DNA from: Annulohypoxylon bovei var. microspora
Taxonomy: Eukaryota; Ascomycota; Sordariomycetes; Xylariales; Hypoxylaceae
Reading direction: 5' to 3'
Length of the DNA stretch: 64,000 bases
Assembly: GCA_022836615.1 (NCBI GenBank)
Contig: MU405339.1
Location: 1-64,000 of the forward strand
The translations under genes and the position numbers were made by a program. This document shows, in pieces, positions 36,383 through 48,042 of this stretch; positions within the stretch are counted from its first letter, which is position 1; every line of letters begins with the position of its first letter. The notes beneath the pieces are model-generated. The model was not told the DNA's origin. It saw only the letters and a list, made by a program, of their open reading frames with translations, and did not search any database.

Positions 36383-37591
36383 TCAACCCCCCCAAGCCGC
36401 CTTTCTTTTCTCGGCACTCCTTACCTTCCTCGCCTCCTTCTCCTTCTTCCGAGCCTGGCTCATACTGACATGCTCGTCCTCACCAGCCCGCTCCCTCGCC
36501 GCCCGCGCCTTCAGGTTCTCCTCGCTCACGTCGTCGAGGCCGAAGCGGCCCAGGTTCCCCTTGCGCCACTGCTGCACGACCCAGTCGGCGGCCTGCTCGC
36601 GGGCCGGCACCCCGCCCTTCAGCAGCTTGCCCGTGCGCACCGCCACGGCGTCCAGGAACACCTGGACGTCGTTCGTCGGCGCGCTGAGCTCCGCGTACGC
36701 GGCCGGGTCGCGCAGGTTGAGGTTGAACAGCATGTAGTCGGCCACGACCTCCACCGGCACCAGCCCGTCCTTCACGCAGCCCACCAGCGACAGCTTGAGC
36801 ATCGCCTCCGCGTCGCCGACGTACGGCACGAACACGCCCGGCGTGTCGACCAGGAACACGCCTTGCTCGATGCCCGCCGCGCTGTCCTCCGCGATCACCC
36901 GCACCGGCGTCCCCATCTTGCGCGTGATCCCCGGCTGCGCCCCCGTGCGCGCCGCCTTCGGCAGCGACATGCCCACCCGCCGCAGCGCGTTGAGCAGCGT
37001 CGACTTCCCCGCGTTCGGCATCCCCACCACGAGCGCCCGCAGCCCGACCAGCGAGTCCGCGGCCGTGGCGCGCGTCTTGATCGTGTCGATCAGCCGCTGG
37101 ATCGACCGCGGGTTGCGCTCGTCCGTGAACACGACGTGCGTCCCGCCCAGGTCCGCGCCGCTCCTCCTCCCGCCTCCCCTTCTCCCCCCGCCCCTATCAC
37201 TGCCACTGTCATTATCACCATCACCATCATTATCGCGATCGAACGTAATACCCGAGCGCTCGGACTGGTAGTCGGCGAGCAACCGCTGCTGCTTCTCCAA
37301 CCAACGGGTAGCGGAGGCGGGGGCGCACAGGTCGGACTTGGTGTAGACGAGGACGCGGTGGCGGCCGGCGAGCGCGGTCTCGAGCAGCGGGTTCGCGGAC
37401 GTCAGCGGCACGCGGCTGTCGCGGCACTCGAGCACCAGCCCGATGTTCGACAGGATCTTGCGCATCGACGTCAGCGCCCCCTGGTGGTGCCCCAGGAAGT
37501 ACGACCGCGTGATCGACGGCGACACCTCGAATACCGCGCGCGGCACGAACGCGCCGGCCGTCGCGGCCGCTGTTTTTAGCGGCGCGGCCAT
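36383..37591 (-). CDS. MTG1: Mitochondrial ribosome-assembly GTPase Mtg1 (YlqF/RbgA family)
   Basis: A single exon of 402 residues. The motif order is circularly permuted, as in YlqF GTPases: G4 TKSD at 84-87, then G1 GMPNAGKST at 190-198, a G2-region threonine in GAQPGITRKM and G3 DTPG at 249-252. The N-terminus (MAAPLKTAAATAGAFVPRAVF) lacks acids and could target mitochondria. The family assists assembly of the large mitochondrial ribosomal subunit at the inner membrane. A Gly/Asp/Arg-rich insert (about 120-150) sits between G4 and G1 and is not part of the core. The C-terminus ends in a Lys/Arg tail. Third positions are very GC-rich, unlike most neighbours. Confidence 0.9.
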   Translation of the reverse strand: MAAPLKTAAATAGAFVPRAVFEVSPSITRSYFLGHHQGALTSMRKILSNIGLVLECRDSRVPLTSANPLLETALAGRHRVLVYTKSDLCAPASATRWLEKQQRLLADYQSERSGITFDRDNDGDGDNDSGSDRGGGRRGGGRRSGADLGGTHVVFTDERNPRSIQRLIDTIKTRATAADSLVGLRALVVGMPNAGKSTLLNALRRVGMSLPKAARTGAQPGITRKMGTPVRVIAEDSAAGIEQGVFLVDTPGVFVPYVGDAEAMLKLSLVGCVKDGLVPVEVVADYMLFNLNLRDPAAYAELSAPTNDVQVFLDAVAVRTGKLLKGGVPAREQAADWVVQQWRKGNLGRFGLDDVSEENLKARAARERAGEDEHVSMSQARKKEKEARKVRSAEKRKAAWGG

Positions 37592-38902
37592 CGCAAATTG
37601 GTCTGGCTAGTGGTTAGGGCGGGCGCGGCTTGGGGTTCGATAGAGAGGTGTGGTCGACTAGCATCGTGCGCTCCGATGTTTGTTTCGGACGTTATATGGA
37701 ATTCGTACGGGTTTGGTTGCGGCCCATTGAGCTCGTCGTCGATAGTGGTGAGTTTTGGAGAAATGCCAAATTTTAATTTTTTTGGCTCAGCCTTCCTGGC
37801 AAGCTTGATCAGCCTCGTGCGGTGTGGGGCGATGGGGTTCGGGGGTCTGAGGGGTCATGACGTAAATGGCGATACGGTCGTTGGGGGCAAGTGGAGATAT
37901 GCAAGCCCCGCCACCCTGCGGCTGAAATAGGCTAGAGGGTCCCACTCACCCCCTGACTGTGGCTTCTGGGTATCTTCCAGTGAGGTTCTTTTCAGAATCT
38001 CACTTTGACAAGGATCTTACTACATAATCTCGATTGTATTTACTAATTCAATTCAGTTGAGTCACTGTTTCTCTCTGTTCATTCATTTCTGTTAGTCTCA
38101 TGGAGATGTCTCACAAAGTTTCGAAATTCGTCTTAGTATCTACCTACTTGATGAACTCTGTCTCGGTAGGATGCTGCCCAAGAAGCCTCATATTAGTGCC
38201 AATACTCGGTGTAAGACTGTAAGTTCCTTACCTAGGTACAATACGATTTAGAAATATGATGATAATATAACATAATGGTAGCAATTTGAATCAATATCTT
38301 CGGCAGTGAATGTGTCAAATCCAAGATTTTATAAGAACACCTCTCGATCAAGGGTATTACTAAATCCTGATTTGAGAAGACTCTTCGCTTATGGACTAGC
38401 TTGTATTTATTACGAACTTGGTATATTAATGAGTACCTATAACACCTGTGTTGCTCTATTGGACCCTCAAATTGAGGTGTATGCCTTGTTCTGAGTATTC
38501 CGAGTGTTCTTAATTCCTAAGGGTTAGTTGATTACATATCTGAAACGGTGAGAATCTTCTACAATACATCTTGACAACATTTACGTGTATTACTTACGAA
38601 CCTTCTACGGCAACGAGTAGCAATGAACACAAGCACAACATTAACGCTTATATTGGTATTCGCTGCCCTGAAACTATCCAGAATAATGGCAACGCTCCCA
38701 TATCACATACCCCCTTCCCCATAGACGACTACTCTACTACACAATTCTATACAAAGAGACTTCAACGCTCCGGCAGAGATAGAAAACGCCTCCGACGCCG
38801 ATTTCCTGGTCGATATACAAATGCCGAATCACGACACACCCTTTATCAAGGCAGAAGCACCAAGATCAAAAGGAGAAAAAATAAGAGACCCAAAAGACCA
38901 CC
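37592..38902. other. Intergenic, no gene seen
   Basis: 1.3 kb between the start of the Mtg1 gene and the 3' end of the next minus-strand gene. The plus-strand frame beginning at 38571 mostly overlaps the phosphodiesterase gene as an antisense shadow. Nothing else recognised. Confidence 0.5.
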
Positions 38903-41342
38903 CTACGAGGACTCTTTACCGATTCCCTTGACCGCATCAATCAAACCATTCACCTTGTCCTTCACCCAATCCCAACTGCTTTCCCACCATGATGATCCGC
39001 CGCTTTTGTCCTTATCGTCATCTGTTGGTGGACTTTGCTCTTCTGGCTTATCGGCGGTGGGATCTACGCCGGCCGTCGAAGAAGGCTCAGCATTTTCAGA
39101 GCTTGTCTCTGCTGCAGGTCCAGAAATTGTTCCTGTCGCGATCTCTCCTTCAGGCGATGTTTCGACGGGAACGGGATCAGCTGGCTCCTCGAGGGCTGCA
39201 TCCGGGTCATGCTGGCCAGTAATCTTGAGCGGTAGATGCAACGTCCCATTATTTGGCATAGCCTTCATGCCGATGGAGTCGCAGAGAATATTATAGACGT
39301 TGATGTTTTCTGTAGGCAGTTAGTGTTTGATCTAGCGCTGATGATACGACAAACGATGTTACATACGGAATACCTCCACCTTGCTGTGAGGTTGGTGTGG
39401 AAAGGCTGGCCCGCGGGCAACGAAAATAGCTCTCATCAAAGGGTGTTCATGATCGTAACCATGGAGTCCTTTAGGGTGGTAGATGTGATTCTTGGCCTTC
39501 GCCTTTTCAATATTGAACTCGTCCTTCTTAACAATCGCCCACCCTGTCTTAGGAATAATCCACAGAGGTGCAATACGTTTGTTATTGCTAAAGTGGTAAC
39601 GTTCCGGCATGTTCTTGTCTCTCAAGTACACTTCGAAGTTCGGATTTGACTTGGCCTTTTCGGCAGCTTGTTCGTATAGTAGCTGTAAATCCTCTGGGTT
39701 CTTCGGCCGGATACCAACTAACGGCCATCCGTCGAAATGCTCGATTTTCTCTATGTCCACCAGGTCTTCGACTTGAATCATACGACTGATATCCGTCGTA
39801 GCCATACCGTGATCAGAAACGATGATCACATTCACGATGTCAGTAAGATTCCTCTTCTCGAGACCATGGAACAGACGGTTGAGCATCTTATCGACCGATC
39901 TGATCGTATACCGTATCTGGGTGCTGTTGGGACCGTGGCGATGACCCTCTGCGTCGACGTTAGGAACATAAGCCGCTATGATTTGCGGCCTCGTATCTTT
40001 AAGGTCTGCATCCGGATCCTCTGCTCCTGGCTTATCGAGGAATTCTAGAATTCGATCGGCCTTTTTGGGCAGTTTCTCTTTACCGTCGTACTTGTCCAAA
40101 AAGCTTGGTTCTATCCCCATGATATGCGCTTCGCTTCCAGGCCACATATGAACGGCTGTCCGAACGCCTTGTTCCTCAGCAGTGACCCAAAATGGTTCAC
40201 CAGCCCACCATTTAGGGTCAAGACTCCTGTCAGGGTCGGTATAGTAAAACTCCCCTTCTAAGTCTGGATCCCAGAAAGTGTTACCCACTACTCCATGACT
40301 TTCCGGGTATAAACCAGTTGCAAGTGTGTAATGATTCTGCTAAAGTGTGAGTTGATGAAAAAGTAACAAAAGTCGAAGAAAGAAAACTCACGGGGAATGT
40401 TACGGAGGGGAACGACGGGGTCATATATAACGGCGAAACGCCCTCCTTGATGAATTTATTTAACCTGGGTGTCAGTTTTCTGTTTAGAAAATCTGCTCGG
40501 AATCCATCGAGGCTGATAATGAGGGTAGTTGGCAAGAATAGAGCGGTGCCGTTGCTGACTAGCTTCGGAAGAGTTATTGTTTCTTTGTCTCCTTCTGCGT
40601 CCCCCCCTGCGTCTCCTCCTGCGTCTCCTCCTGTGTCCCCTTCTGCTTTCTTGCCCTGGGAAAGCTTCCAGATGAGGAGACCTAGGAACGTAAGGCCAAC
40701 TATGATAGTAGCATGTATGAGCAGCCATTTCCTCCATCGTCTCTTCTTCGCAGTCTTCTCATCGGATACTTGAATTAAACGCTTGCGATCGAGTTCGTCG
40801 CTAGTTTCTCGGTCGCTACTGTCGCCGGTAGAGCTTCCGTCCTTCATACCGCCTTCTTCCATCTCGTACATAAGTTCGCCATCTTCGCCATCACGGGCAT
40901 CTTTAAGCAACCGATCTTTCTTTTCCTTGCGACGTGTTCGCCTGTTTCTTCGCCTCTCATGATGTAAATCCTCCACAGAACTCCCAGCATCATCTATCGC
41001 GCTTCCCGATCCCGCGAGGTTATAGCCTCTCAGCATGCGTATGGGATTTGGTAGGGCAAGATTGCTCCCTCGCCTATGAATACTACTCCCTCTTCTATCT
41101 CGCTCGCGTCGGGCTCTCGAATCAGTTATCAATTTATCCAACTCTTCCTCTTCTGCCAATACCATACGATCACGTGCGCGAAGCTCCTTACTGTTCCGCG
41201 CAGCAGCTAGTACTTCGTCATCTTCGCTATCGGTATCCTGGTCACTTCGACTGTGTAGCGATATGGCATCGTCGTCGTAGCGGATGGGGGAGAGGAGAGA
41301 TCCATCCCTTTCAACGTTGGTGTTTAGTGGTTGGAGAGTCAT
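38903..41342 (-). CDS. Type II membrane nucleotide pyrophosphatase/phosphodiesterase (NPP)
   Basis: Three exons (41342-40392, 40336-39367, 39309-38903) encode 775 residues. A long charged cytoplasmic N-terminus is followed by one membrane helix (WLLIHATIIVGLTFLGLLIW, about 237-258) and an acidic GGDA repeat. The luminal domain then starts with TLIISLDGFRADF, metal-binding Asp included. The catalytic threonine is in SVTFPNHYT, which spans the first splice. AAYVPNVDAEGHRHGPNS, VIIVSDHGMA and HGYDHEHPLMRAIFVARGPAF supply the remaining zinc ligands and family motifs. The C-terminal tail is Pro/Glu/Ser-rich and ends in a Trp-containing amphipathic helix. Yeast Npp1/Npp2 hydrolyse extracellular nucleotides. 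The acceptor at 40337-40342 is TAG-CAG; the downstream choice restores the usual FPNHY. Confidence 0.9.
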
Positions 41343-42411
41343 CTTGATCGGGTACTTGCTCGTGTATAAGGATATGAAGATGAGTTCATGGCCGAAGTTG
41401 GTTCGAACAGTTGTCAAGAAGCATTCTCAGATTGATTGGAATCAAGGGTTAAGATTTAGCAGCTGCATCTCAGTTGCAGAAGATCAAGCCACTATTCGAT
41501 TTAGCCTAGCAACTGCATAATAGTACCTTGTACCTAGCTAGATATAGCCAATCAGATCACATCGATCTGACTTGGAAGCCACAATTCTAGCCGCGTCAGC
41601 TGGCTTGTGCGCAAGACCAGCTGCAAACCATCAGGGTTCTATTTTTGGCTTATCAATCTCATTCGATTCAGGTTCCCGTTCTTATCATCTGAATCCAACC
41701 TTTCATCCCTCCGCCCCTGAATCTACAGTGCTTTACATAAGAGGGCACAAGAGGTTATTCGCAAGTCGCATGATACAATATCCAACATTTCAAAGGTTAA
41801 ATGCTCTAATCCATGGATGCTTCTTTCTTCAATTTAATCCGTATGTTTCCTCCTGTTTAATATGGGCCTAGCGACTTCGAGCTTGAACTTCGAATCATAA
41901 AGTTAACATGGAAGAGCCGTGATCAGGAATACCCGATTCAATTTAGAAGTGTATACCATTAACAATGCGGAAAGTAATAAACATTTATAGACGGAAGAGG
42001 ACGGCTTTAAGTGGATAATCACGCACTGAAGTCGGGGTCGAATCTGGCGGCCGATTAAGCTGCCAATGAGACAGGGGTTACTATGACCTACAACTTCGCA
42101 AAAGAATTCATAATCTCACAATACTCTATCATACCAGTATCACCGCCGGCCTCTTTCCTCTCGATCCGTTTAAAACCCTACAGAGTCGTATGTCCATGAT
42201 GCCATTCGATAGATTTGGACGTCCTGGGCAAGGAGCTAGCCCTTCGCACGTCATTCACGTGATGGTTGACGTTATACTGCTTGGTCAGATTTTGTAATTC
42301 CCGAAGATAAGTCTAGGTAGTTTACATACATTTCGTTATAAGTATAATAATGTTAAGATGGTACTTAGTTTATGATAATTATAATCATTTATTTAGCCGT
42401 CAGTTCACAAC
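41343..42411. promoter_or_regulatory. Divergent intergenic region
   Basis: 1.07 kb between divergently transcribed genes, the phosphodiesterase on the left and the FAD monooxygenase on the right, so both promoters must lie here. Small frames inside (41572-41871) have no signature. No specific factor sites could be assigned. Confidence 0.4.
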
Positions 42412-43833
42412 ATGACAGTGAACGGAAATCCCTCTCCGCGCCCTTTGCGTGTGGCCATCATCGGAGGTGGGCCCGGTGGCCTCGCAACAGCCATTGCCCT
42501 ATCTAAGATCCCCGATGTTACTGTAAATATTTACGAGCAGGCAACTGTATTGCGGGAAGTCGGTGCCGGTATAAGCATTGGCTCGAACACATGGAATGTG
42601 CTAGACTTGCTTGGTGTGGCAGACACACTGACTAGCGGGCATCCGACATGGGTAGTACTAAATATGTGAGTCGTTACACCTACGTCACAAGCTGTCGTTA
42701 ATGTAAATTAAGGAATGGGAAATCTGGGGGAGAACTAAATCGCCGTGAGAAAATCAGAGATGAGACCGGACGTCCTCCGGTTCGCACTCAACGAACGAAA
42801 CTTCAGTCGGCTTTATTAGCCCATGTGAAACCAGGCATAATACAACTATCCAAGAGGTTGACTCGAATGGTTAATAAAGGCCATGAGGGTGTCGAATTGT
42901 ATTTCGAAGATGGCGCTGTTGAAACAGCGGATCTGGTAGTCGGAGCCGACGGCATTAGATCTGTAAGGACATGCTTGCGTCCGTGTCCAATCCAACAGCA
43001 TTTTTCTTACTTGGAATAAAATAGGTTGTTCGTGATGCGGCATGGTCGGATTATGAAATTAAGTTTACCGGAACAACAATATGGAGGACTCTACTACCTT
43101 GGGACGACGTAAAGGATCTTGATCCTCGCTTCGAGATCACCGGTTGGTGGCACACACCGACCACGCACGTCTACTTTTCTCCTGTCGGAGAAGGACTCTG
43201 GGAAATAGCCTCTAGAGCATGGCAAGATCCAGAAATCCATGGCGCAAATAAGAAAAGCTGGGGCGTTCCTGTAGAAAACTCTCATGTCGAGTCACATTTT
43301 ACGGTATGGTCTTTCGCGAAGATTCGCAGTCAGGTTTCGCTAATAGAAAGTAGGAATATCTTCCCACAATCAGGGAAGCGCTCGCAAGAGTACCTGCTGG
43401 TAAATGGCGGGAGTTCGCTGCGTTTGCTGGTCCCGAACTCGCGAATCTCACCGCGTGGGACAATAAGATCGTACTTGTTGGGGACTCGTCGCACGCCTTA
43501 TCTGGGGCATTTGGATCAGGGGCTGGGTTTGCGATTGAGGATGGCTGGATTTTGGCGCAAGCTCTTGCATATTGGAAAAACGACACCAGCAAAGCTCTCC
43601 CCTTATTCGATGCTATTCGGTTACCCTACTATTCGCGAATGTATACGCACCTTGCTTCCGAGGCCGACAAACGCGCGGCAAAGCTGAAGGCCCTTGGGAA
43701 CCCGACATTCGACGAACGAGTTAGGAATAAGATTATTACGGATGGTGGAAAAGACATGTCCTGGATTTATAAGAACGACATCGGCGCTGTCTGGAAGGAG
43801 TGCATTGAGCAGCTTGAAGGAACTTACACTTAA
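42412..43833 (+). CDS. FAD-dependent monooxygenase, salicylate-hydroxylase-like
   Basis: Four exons (42412-42665, 42713-42962, 43025-43303, 43354-43833) encode 420 residues. The N-terminal FAD-binding VAIIGGGPGGLATAIAL, then a DG motif (LVVGADGIRS) and a GD motif (KIVLVGDSSHALSGAFGSG, about 300-318) place it in the class A flavoprotein hydroxylases (PF01494). These use NAD(P)H and O2 to hydroxylate aromatic or polyketide-like substrates. NREVGAGISIG-like spacing and AFGSGAGFAIEDG match the salicylate 1-monooxygenase side of the family. It is the first gene of an accessory-looking block of oxidoreductases. All three motifs are intact, so it is probably active; the substrate is unknown. Confidence 0.88.
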
Positions 43834-44362
43834 GGCTATTATAGGCTTAACTTACATTCATACCTACCAACTACGGCCCTAAACAGAGGCAAATAACTTC
43901 GCCAGGTGCTACCTAGGTTAAATGCCACATCCGAATGTCATGTTAGTAGGTGTCATTGGTTTAATTGAGAATCGGAAGAGAACAACCTGCTAACACTAAC
44001 TCTGAGCTCAAACCTCCTGTCCACTCTGACGTGATACATTCTGCTAATCTACCTACCTACGTAGAAAGGAAATCGATCTGACCAGATAACTTACAAGTTC
44101 TAGATCTTAGATATAGAAGATCAATGCACGATTATAACTTAAGTTTAGAGTAAATGTAAATCGCCATGAACCTGCTATCTCCGATTGTGGTGGCGCGCCG
44201 CCCCTTAACCTTGTCCGCCTAGGTAGGTCCCTATTTAAAGGGGAGCCAGATCCCAAAGCAGTGCCTTCTCTTTCCTGAAAATTTCCAAAAACAAATACAT
44301 TCGACGAAAAGCATCGATAAAAGCATCATACTACCACTTGAACTCTTACTACTACTGCCAAT
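43834..44362. promoter_or_regulatory. Upstream region of KP4-like gene
   Basis: 529 bp without a gene. A TATTTAAAG box at about 44232-44240 lies roughly 120 bp before the ATG of the secreted-protein gene, followed by a C/A-rich leader. Promoter role is inferred. Confidence 0.45.
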
Positions 44363-44909
44363 ATGCGTTTAAGCCACGTCTTTTCAGTCGTAGCGGCCTA
44401 TGTAGCCAGCGCCACGGCTCTATCTATTCCTCCCCCTCTCAATTCTACCTATAACGATACTGCCTCCTACGATGAACATCAGAATGTCACCGTGGACTCC
44501 CGCATCTACGATTGTGGTGGAAGTATCATGTGCAGCACCGTGAAGGTTGTGTGGTGCGACGAGGGCGTGAACAGCAAGCTGATCCGCAATGACGAGCTCA
44601 ACTACGGAGCGGTCGGGTAAGTTAACCTGCAACCGACTTACTACCAATAAATCTCTCGGTATCGGGTCTCTAACACGCCTTTACAGAAGCGGCAAACCAC
44701 ACTTTGGTATCTGCCACGGCAAAGGCACCGATTTCGGCTGCGGCGTCATTATCAAAGGACCCAACCACTGCGTCAGATCCGGCAACGACATGTGGTGGGA
44801 CTACCAGGAGATCAGAGGGAGCGGTTGTCACCATTGCGGTCGCAAGTACTGGGGTGATGGGTGTTCGACCAACATCGACTACTGGCAATCGTGCCGCCTG
44901 GTATGGTAA
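44363..44909 (+). CDS. Secreted cysteine-rich protein, KP4 killer-toxin-like fold candidate
   Basis: Two exons, 44363-44616 and 44687-44909, give 158 residues. The N-terminus is a signal peptide (hydrophobic VFSVVAAYVASATAL, cleavage near residue 20). The mature part has exactly ten cysteines, the number in KP4, in a compatible order: DCGGSIMC, WCDEG, GICHG, FGCGV, HCVRS, GSGCHHCG, GC and SC. A DYQEIRGSGCHHCG stretch resembles the conserved helix and CxxC of KP4-like proteins. In fungi such proteins are secreted and can act against other fungi or plants, but many have no tested role. An Ecp2/Hce2-type effector is the main alternative. Function is inferred from signal peptide and cysteine pattern only. 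Confidence 0.6.
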
Positions 44910-45188
44910 AGACAGATGCTCCTATTGGAGATAGGTAGCTTAAGACAAGATGGATATATTGATCGGCCTTGTTATGTTTCTTTTGTATGGAGTTAAGTAT
45001 ATGCCCAACCGCCAGTAAGGCCGGGCCGGTGGGTGTTTGTATTATCATAAATATATGACTTTCTAACTATGCCGATACTCGTTGAAGCTCAACATATCAT
45101 GTCTCTTGAAACCAGGATGTAATATTTTCATGTAATTTGCCAAAATACCATAGCCACTGCTTCCAAGTCATGGCTCAGATGTAAGAAC
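44910..45188. other. Convergent spacer, no gene seen
   Basis: 279 bp between convergent genes, with nothing recognised. Confidence 0.4.
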
Positions 45189-47192
45189 CTAAGCAGAGCC
45201 CAGACCCAGCTCTTTGATAAAGATGTCAGCGGCCCTCTCGCCGACCGCCAAGGCCGTGTCATTAGTGTTGGCCGCCACATTGCGGGGCGCGATGCTGAGA
45301 TCAGCAATCTTCAGGCCCCTGACGCCATAGACGCTCAGACCGCGGTCGACCACGCCCTCCTGGTCGCGCGGCAGCATCTTGCACGTGCCGAGCGAGTGCC
45401 AGGTCGTGCTCACGTTCTCTCTCAGGAACTTCTCGAGCACGACGTCGTCCTCGGCCGAGTACTCGATTTCGGCTACGTCGGCGGGGAGCGGGCCAGAGCT
45501 GAGCTTCACGCACGCGGCGCTCGACTCGGCCGCGAAGGGCGGGTGGAACTGCGCCATCTCGCCGCGGTACGAGGGCATGCGCCGGATGACTTCGCGCTGC
45601 TTCTTGTAGAGCCAGATGTGCTTCTTGATGTCGAGCTGGCCTTCATCTTCGAAGAACCCGGTTTCGAAATCGACGGGGTCGCTCAGTTTGGGACCTGTGA
45701 TGTGGATGTGTCCGCGTGAAAAAGGGTAGACGGTGAAGGCCGTCACGGCAAGACAGGGGTCGCCGGTAGCCTGGCGGAGATCTCCCGGGAAACTGCATAT
45801 TTGTTAAAAAGGCCATTCTAAAAATCTCGAATCCCCATTTCGAGTTACTTACCCGCCGACCACGTTAATAATTGCCAAAGGCTTATCTGGGTAGTTCTTG
45901 AACTCTTTGTCCCAGGCCTTTTGAAAATCAGGTCCAAGGGCAGCAACCTCGACATCTGTTGGCCGCACTTTTCCTTGGATTTCCTGGCCATTCCATCCTA
46001 GCATTTTCTCATTTTTCTTCATCAAGTCCTCGTAGCTCCCCATACGTCCGAGTACAAGGCCATCTAACGTATCGGTGGCGCTTAGATTGTTCAAGTACGG
46101 GTAACCAAGTAGATGATGGTCCTCATACCCCTTACCAACCCCTGGAAGCTCGACTGCGACCGAGACTCCGGCATTCTCTAGAATCTTGGGCGCGCCGATG
46201 CCAGAACGCTCCAGGAGAGAGGGCGTACCACAGGCCCCACAGGAAGCGATAACAAGTTTGTTAGCCTTCACGCTGCGAGGTAGCTGGTCTGCTTCATTAG
46301 GATGGAATAGCGGATTGGATCGAAACTCAACTCCGACGGCTTTATGGCTCTCATCGAGTAGGATACGCGTAACCTGTGATTCAACTAGGACGTGTAGATT
46401 TGGATGTTTCCCATCGCGAAGCCGAGGATGCAGGTAGCACGACGCTGCATCTTGACGTTCCCCATTGGGTGAGATAAACCGCTTTGCTCGCCATACAGCG
46501 TTAATAGCATCAAGGTCTGACAAGTCCTCGACCTCGGGCCAACCCAATTTCTCTGCTGCCGCAATGACCTCGTCCTCGATCCTTTGAGAGTTGTATGTGC
46601 CACGAGACACATGAATTGGCCCATCCTGGCCATGGACACCCTTCTCATCCTTGCCATGGTAAGTCTCAAGCTGCGGGAAAAACTATTAGCGAGACTCTTC
46701 TATCTAGGATTAACGCTAAAATATCACCTTTCTCAAATACGGAACCATGTCATTTGCTGACCACCCTAGCGTGTTCCATGAGTCCCAGTCAGATCTCTGG
46801 GCCCGGCTGTACATCATCATGTTGGTGGATGACCCGCCCCCCAGCACACTACCAGTTGCCAACATCAACATCCTGTCAGCTACTCCCGGGGATTTCTTAA
46901 TCATGTGGAAAACATTTGTTTTGCTATCGGGTGCAAGATGTAGCATGAACAAGGCGGGATATTTGATAGTGGGCGTCTCATTGTTCGGTCCACTCTCAAT
47001 CAGCAAGATGGACAGCTTGGGGTCCGCGTCGGCGAGCCTGGCGGCAACGACACATGCTGCGGTTCCACCTAGGCACGAATAAGTTGTCAGTAGTTTTTAG
47101 ATGTCTGAAATCTTGATTAAGTGTCTCGTACCTCCAGCAATGATGACATCCACTTCGTTAATCTCTTCCGGAAGTTTTGTATATAGCCCCAT
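45189..47192 (-). CDS. GMC oxidoreductase, alcohol-oxidase-like
   Basis: Four exons (47192-47132, 47068-46728, 46670-45853, 45792-45189) encode 607 residues. The FAD-binding start DVIIAGGGTAACVVAARLA spans the first splice, with IESG following. LATGSVLGGGSSTNMMMYSR is the GMC signature 1 region. ASCGACGTPSLLERSGIG is signature 2. The C-terminal catalytic pair is H in STTWHSLGTCKM and N in PRNVAANTNDTA. These endings are those of the methanol/alcohol oxidase branch, which oxidises primary alcohols with release of H2O2. The C-terminus is not a clear SKL, so peroxisomal location is doubtful. The gene lies in a run of minus-strand accessory enzymes. The substrate may well be something other than methanol. 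Confidence 0.88.
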
Positions 47193-48042
47193 GGTATTGT
47201 TTTACAGGATAACTCTTTGACAGCTTAGTTAATTGAATTTCAGGTGCGGAGGAAGCCAAAGATCGACAAGTGAGTTTTGGTAGATTACACTGAAACGAAA
47301 CTGATATGGAAGTTATTCTGTTCAGTCAGTTGATATTGGTCGCCGATGTGATTATTAGGATCATTCGGATATGGGATCCAAAGAGAACGTGTGCAGGCTA
47401 CGTAAAGCCCCTCATCTCACCAGTCACCAGCACCAGTCGATCTGAACGTATGTTGGTTACACCTAACCGCAGAGACAAATAATGTTAATTACACAGCCTG
47501 CTAAGCCAACCAACCTACCTGTCTACAGGTACCTAGTTATATGTTTAGGCGCCTAAATACCTAAGAGGCATGTACCAAGGGATATCCTGGTAGTGGGGGA
47601 TTTTGTGTAACATTCTTTCGCTTACATTTGGGGGCCGAAATCCAAAAAATGCAAGTCATGTACGTACGACCGGGAATTATGTATCGATCTCCAAATATCT
47701 ACTATGCACACGCTTAGGGGTATAAATTGTAGTGCATATTAATACATGTACCTACCTTGGAAATTCTTCAAGTTCTCAACGAGGCGCATATACGGCACAA
47801 TCACGGAACTTCCTTGGAAATTCTTCAAGGGCGCGCTCAGAATGTCACTGTATTGGACTGTGTATCAATCTATCCCCCTATTACCTAATCAGCCCCCATT
47901 TCTATCTATGATACGTGTAAGTTACTTAATAGGTAGCCTGAGGGATAGTCGAGATTACAGTGCAATACAGTAAAATTAGCACATACTCGCACATGCTTCG
48001 TTTATCTTGGGTCTAATGACTCTTTTATTTACTTTGGATCGG
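47193..48042. other. Intergenic with a short direct repeat
   Basis: 850 bp upstream of the GMC gene. CCTTGGAAATTCTTCAAG occurs twice about 58 bp apart, at roughly 47756-47773 and 47814-47831. Its meaning is unknown. No gene recognised. Confidence 0.45.

Noticed and set aside
36470..37579. 369-codon plus-strand frame opposite Mtg1
   Set aside because: Its Arg/His/Pro-rich translation is the antisense shadow of the GC-rich Mtg1 gene, whose GTPase motifs are unambiguous.
38571..39296. 241-codon plus-strand frame
   Set aside because: Its larger part is antisense to the last exon of the phosphodiesterase gene. The start is not an ATG and there is no signature.
47756..47831. CCTTGGAAATTCTTCAAG direct repeat as an operator pair
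   Set aside because: It occurs only twice and lies far upstream of the GMC start. There is no palindrome or known factor site, so I note it without assigning a role.
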